Shown piece after piece: positions 22,533 through 23,463 of a stretch of 23,463 bases of DNA (its first letter is position 1; each line of letters opens with the position of its first letter). The stretch is from positions 8,704 to 32,166 of the forward strand of contig JAHEGP010000004.1 in NCBI GenBank assembly GCA_024645065.1, in the 5' to 3' direction. A model generated the notes under the pieces. That model was not told the DNA's origin. It saw only the letters and a program-made list of their open reading frames with translations, and ran no database searches. The translations under genes and the position numbers were made by a program. The stretch is from Cellvibrionales bacterium (lineage in GTDB: Bacteria; Pseudomonadota; Gammaproteobacteria; Pseudomonadales; JAHEGP01).

Positions 22533-23321
22533 TTAAAGCCGTTTCGGCAGCAGCCAGCTGAGACCGAATAACAACAGGTTGGCACTGATAATGGACGGCC
22601 CCGTCGGCGTGTCCGCAAACAGCGACAAGGCAAGTCCCAGGACCACCCCGCTGCATCCTAAAACAATAGCCAGCACAGCCATCTGTTCCGGTGAGCGAGA
22701 CATTCTGCGGGCGGTTGCCGCGGGCATGATCAACATAGCCGTAATGAGTATCACGCCTAATAGCTGAATACCCAGTGCTATGGTAAGCGCCACCAGGCAC
22801 AGGAAAAGGGTATTGACCTGCCCTACCCTGACACCCTCGATCTGTGCCAGCTCCTCTTGCACCGTAATCGCCACCAGCGAACTCCAGCTCAGCGCAAGTG
22901 CGGTCAGAACCCCTGCAGTCAATAGCGTGATTTTAACCAGATCCCTGTGCGTGAGGCTTAACAGGTCGCCCAGCAGAAATGCCTCGAGATTCATTTGCGG
23001 CTGCGACGAGAGGCTAACCAGCAGCAAGCCCAGCGCCAGGCTCCCATGGGACACGATGCCGAGGAGGCTGTCCGATGCCAGAAATTTTTGCGGTTGCAGG
23101 CGCGCCAGCAGTAGCGCCAGAAGGAGGCAGAGCAAAGTTACGCCCAGCGCGGGACTGAGCTCGAGCAACAGGGATATGCCGATGCCCAGCATGGTCGCGT
23201 GGGCCATAGCTTCGCCAAAATAAGCCATACGCCGCCACACGATCAGCGAACCGAGCGGCCCGGTTATCAGGGCCAGCATCAGGCCGGCCAGTCCTGCCGA
23301 TATCATGAATCCGGGGATCAT
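22533..23321 (-). CDS. znuB: ZnuB, zinc ABC transporter permease
   Basis: 262 residues with about eight hydrophobic helices. The protein is the inner-membrane permease of the high-affinity zinc importer ZnuABC (ABC-3 family). Family features include the N-terminal GLMLALITGPLGSLIVWRRM and YFGEAMAHATMLGIGISLLL, SDSLLGIVSHGSLALGL in the middle, and LLGVILITAMLIMPAATARR near residue 200. Its ATG overlaps the TGA of znuC by four bases (ATGA, 23318-23321), so the two are coupled. The more general manganese/iron ABC-3 permeases look similar; the His-rich tail of the adjacent ATPase argues for zinc. Regulation by Zur would be expected, but the znuC promoter lies beyond the window. The stop converges on sco. 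Confidence 0.93.
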   Translation of the reverse strand: MIPGFMISAGLAGLMLALITGPLGSLIVWRRMAYFGEAMAHATMLGIGISLLLELSPALGVTLLCLLLALLLARLQPQKFLASDSLLGIVSHGSLALGLLLVSLSSQPQMNLEAFLLGDLLSLTHRDLVKITLLTAGVLTALALSWSSLVAITVQEELAQIEGVRVGQVNTLFLCLVALTIALGIQLLGVILITAMLIMPAATARRMSRSPEQMAVLAIVLGCSGVVLGLALSLFADTPTGPSIISANLLLFGLSWLLPKRL

Positions 23322-23463
23322 CGATTGCCCCCGATCGATCGTCCTTGGCCCTCGAGATCATGATCATGATCATGGTGATGGGTGTAAACCGCCAGTGCTG
23401 AATCCTGGGGTTGGCCAAATAACTCCAAAAAAGCCGGATCTGTACTGACGCTGTCGGGATGAC
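23318..23463 (-). CDS. znuC: ZnuC, zinc ABC transporter ATPase (C-terminal fragment; 5' end off the right edge)
   Basis: The last 48 codons are visible. They read HPDSVSTDPAFLELFGQPQD, then a His/Asp-rich stretch THHHDHDHDLEGQG, and end GGNR. This matches the C-terminus of ZnuC, which ends in a comparable His-rich HHHxHxHDLQG tail in E. coli. The tail is thought to bind zinc or to sense it. ZnuC couples ATP hydrolysis to Zn2+ import through ZnuB. The stop codon overlaps the znuB start. The catalytic Walker motifs are outside the window, so identity rests on the tail and on znuB. Confidence 0.88.
   Translation of the reverse strand, partial: HPDSVSTDPAFLELFGQPQDSALAVYTHHHDHDHDLEGQGRSIGGNR

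Noticed and set aside
23356..23380. Short tandem repeat as a CRISPR or satellite
   Set aside because: It is a coding repeat in the ZnuC tail, too short and without spacers.

Overview
The window is a housekeeping stretch from a gammaproteobacterium. As I remember the Pseudomonas aeruginosa genome, gene order follows three blocks there: trkA-rsmB-fmt-def / LysM protein-dprA-tsaC-hemF-aroE (PA0016-PA0025), gamma-carbonic anhydrase-prlC-YheV-like (around PA0066-PA0068), and the cytochrome c oxidase cluster (PA0105-PA0114). Here the blocks are contiguous, and aroE is followed directly by the carbonic anhydrase gene. The moderately high G+C and this arrangement suggest a marine or environmental relative of Pseudomonas, for example Cellvibrionales/Halieaceae. 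That placement is inference. There is no rRNA, tRNA, insertion sequence, phage gene or CRISPR array.

Layout: (1) 1-4590, minus strand: def, fmt, rsmB, trkA and the start of trkH, a tightly packed operon for N-formylmethionine metabolism, 16S rRNA methylation and potassium uptake. (2) 4591-4800: divergent promoter region with overlapping -10 elements. (3) 4801-9568, plus strand: a secreted LysM protein (TsaP-like), dprA, tsaC, hemF and aroE. (4) 9588-11981: a minus-strand gamma-class carbonic anhydrase whose start codon overlaps that of a plus-strand secreted protein of the uncharacterised TIGR03790 type, itself coupled to a small SGNH-hydrolase lipoprotein. (5) 12085-14417: oligopeptidase A and a YheV-like zinc ribbon. 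(6) 14418-14761: a gene-free leader holding promoter signals. (7) 14762-22502: an aa3-type cytochrome c oxidase with a cytochrome c domain fused to subunit II, plus assembly factors (coxB, coxA, ctaG, coxC, SURF1, a SCO-like thioredoxin-fold protein, ctaB, sco). A DUF2909-type membrane protein lies in antisense between coxC and the SURF1 gene. (8) 22533-23463, minus strand: znuB and the end of znuC, zinc uptake.

The oxidase region is nearly a complete kit: structural subunits, copper delivery to CuB (CtaG) and CuA (Sco), heme o synthesis (CtaB) and heme insertion (SURF1). The heme a synthase gene ctaA, which I expect just before ctaB, is absent. The least understood parts are the TIGR03790/SGNH pair, the antisense DUF2909 gene with a hairpin over its ribosome-binding site, and the CxxxC protein at 20126-20791. 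I found no clear-cut unknown multi-gene defence or mobile system; most of the window is conserved core genome.
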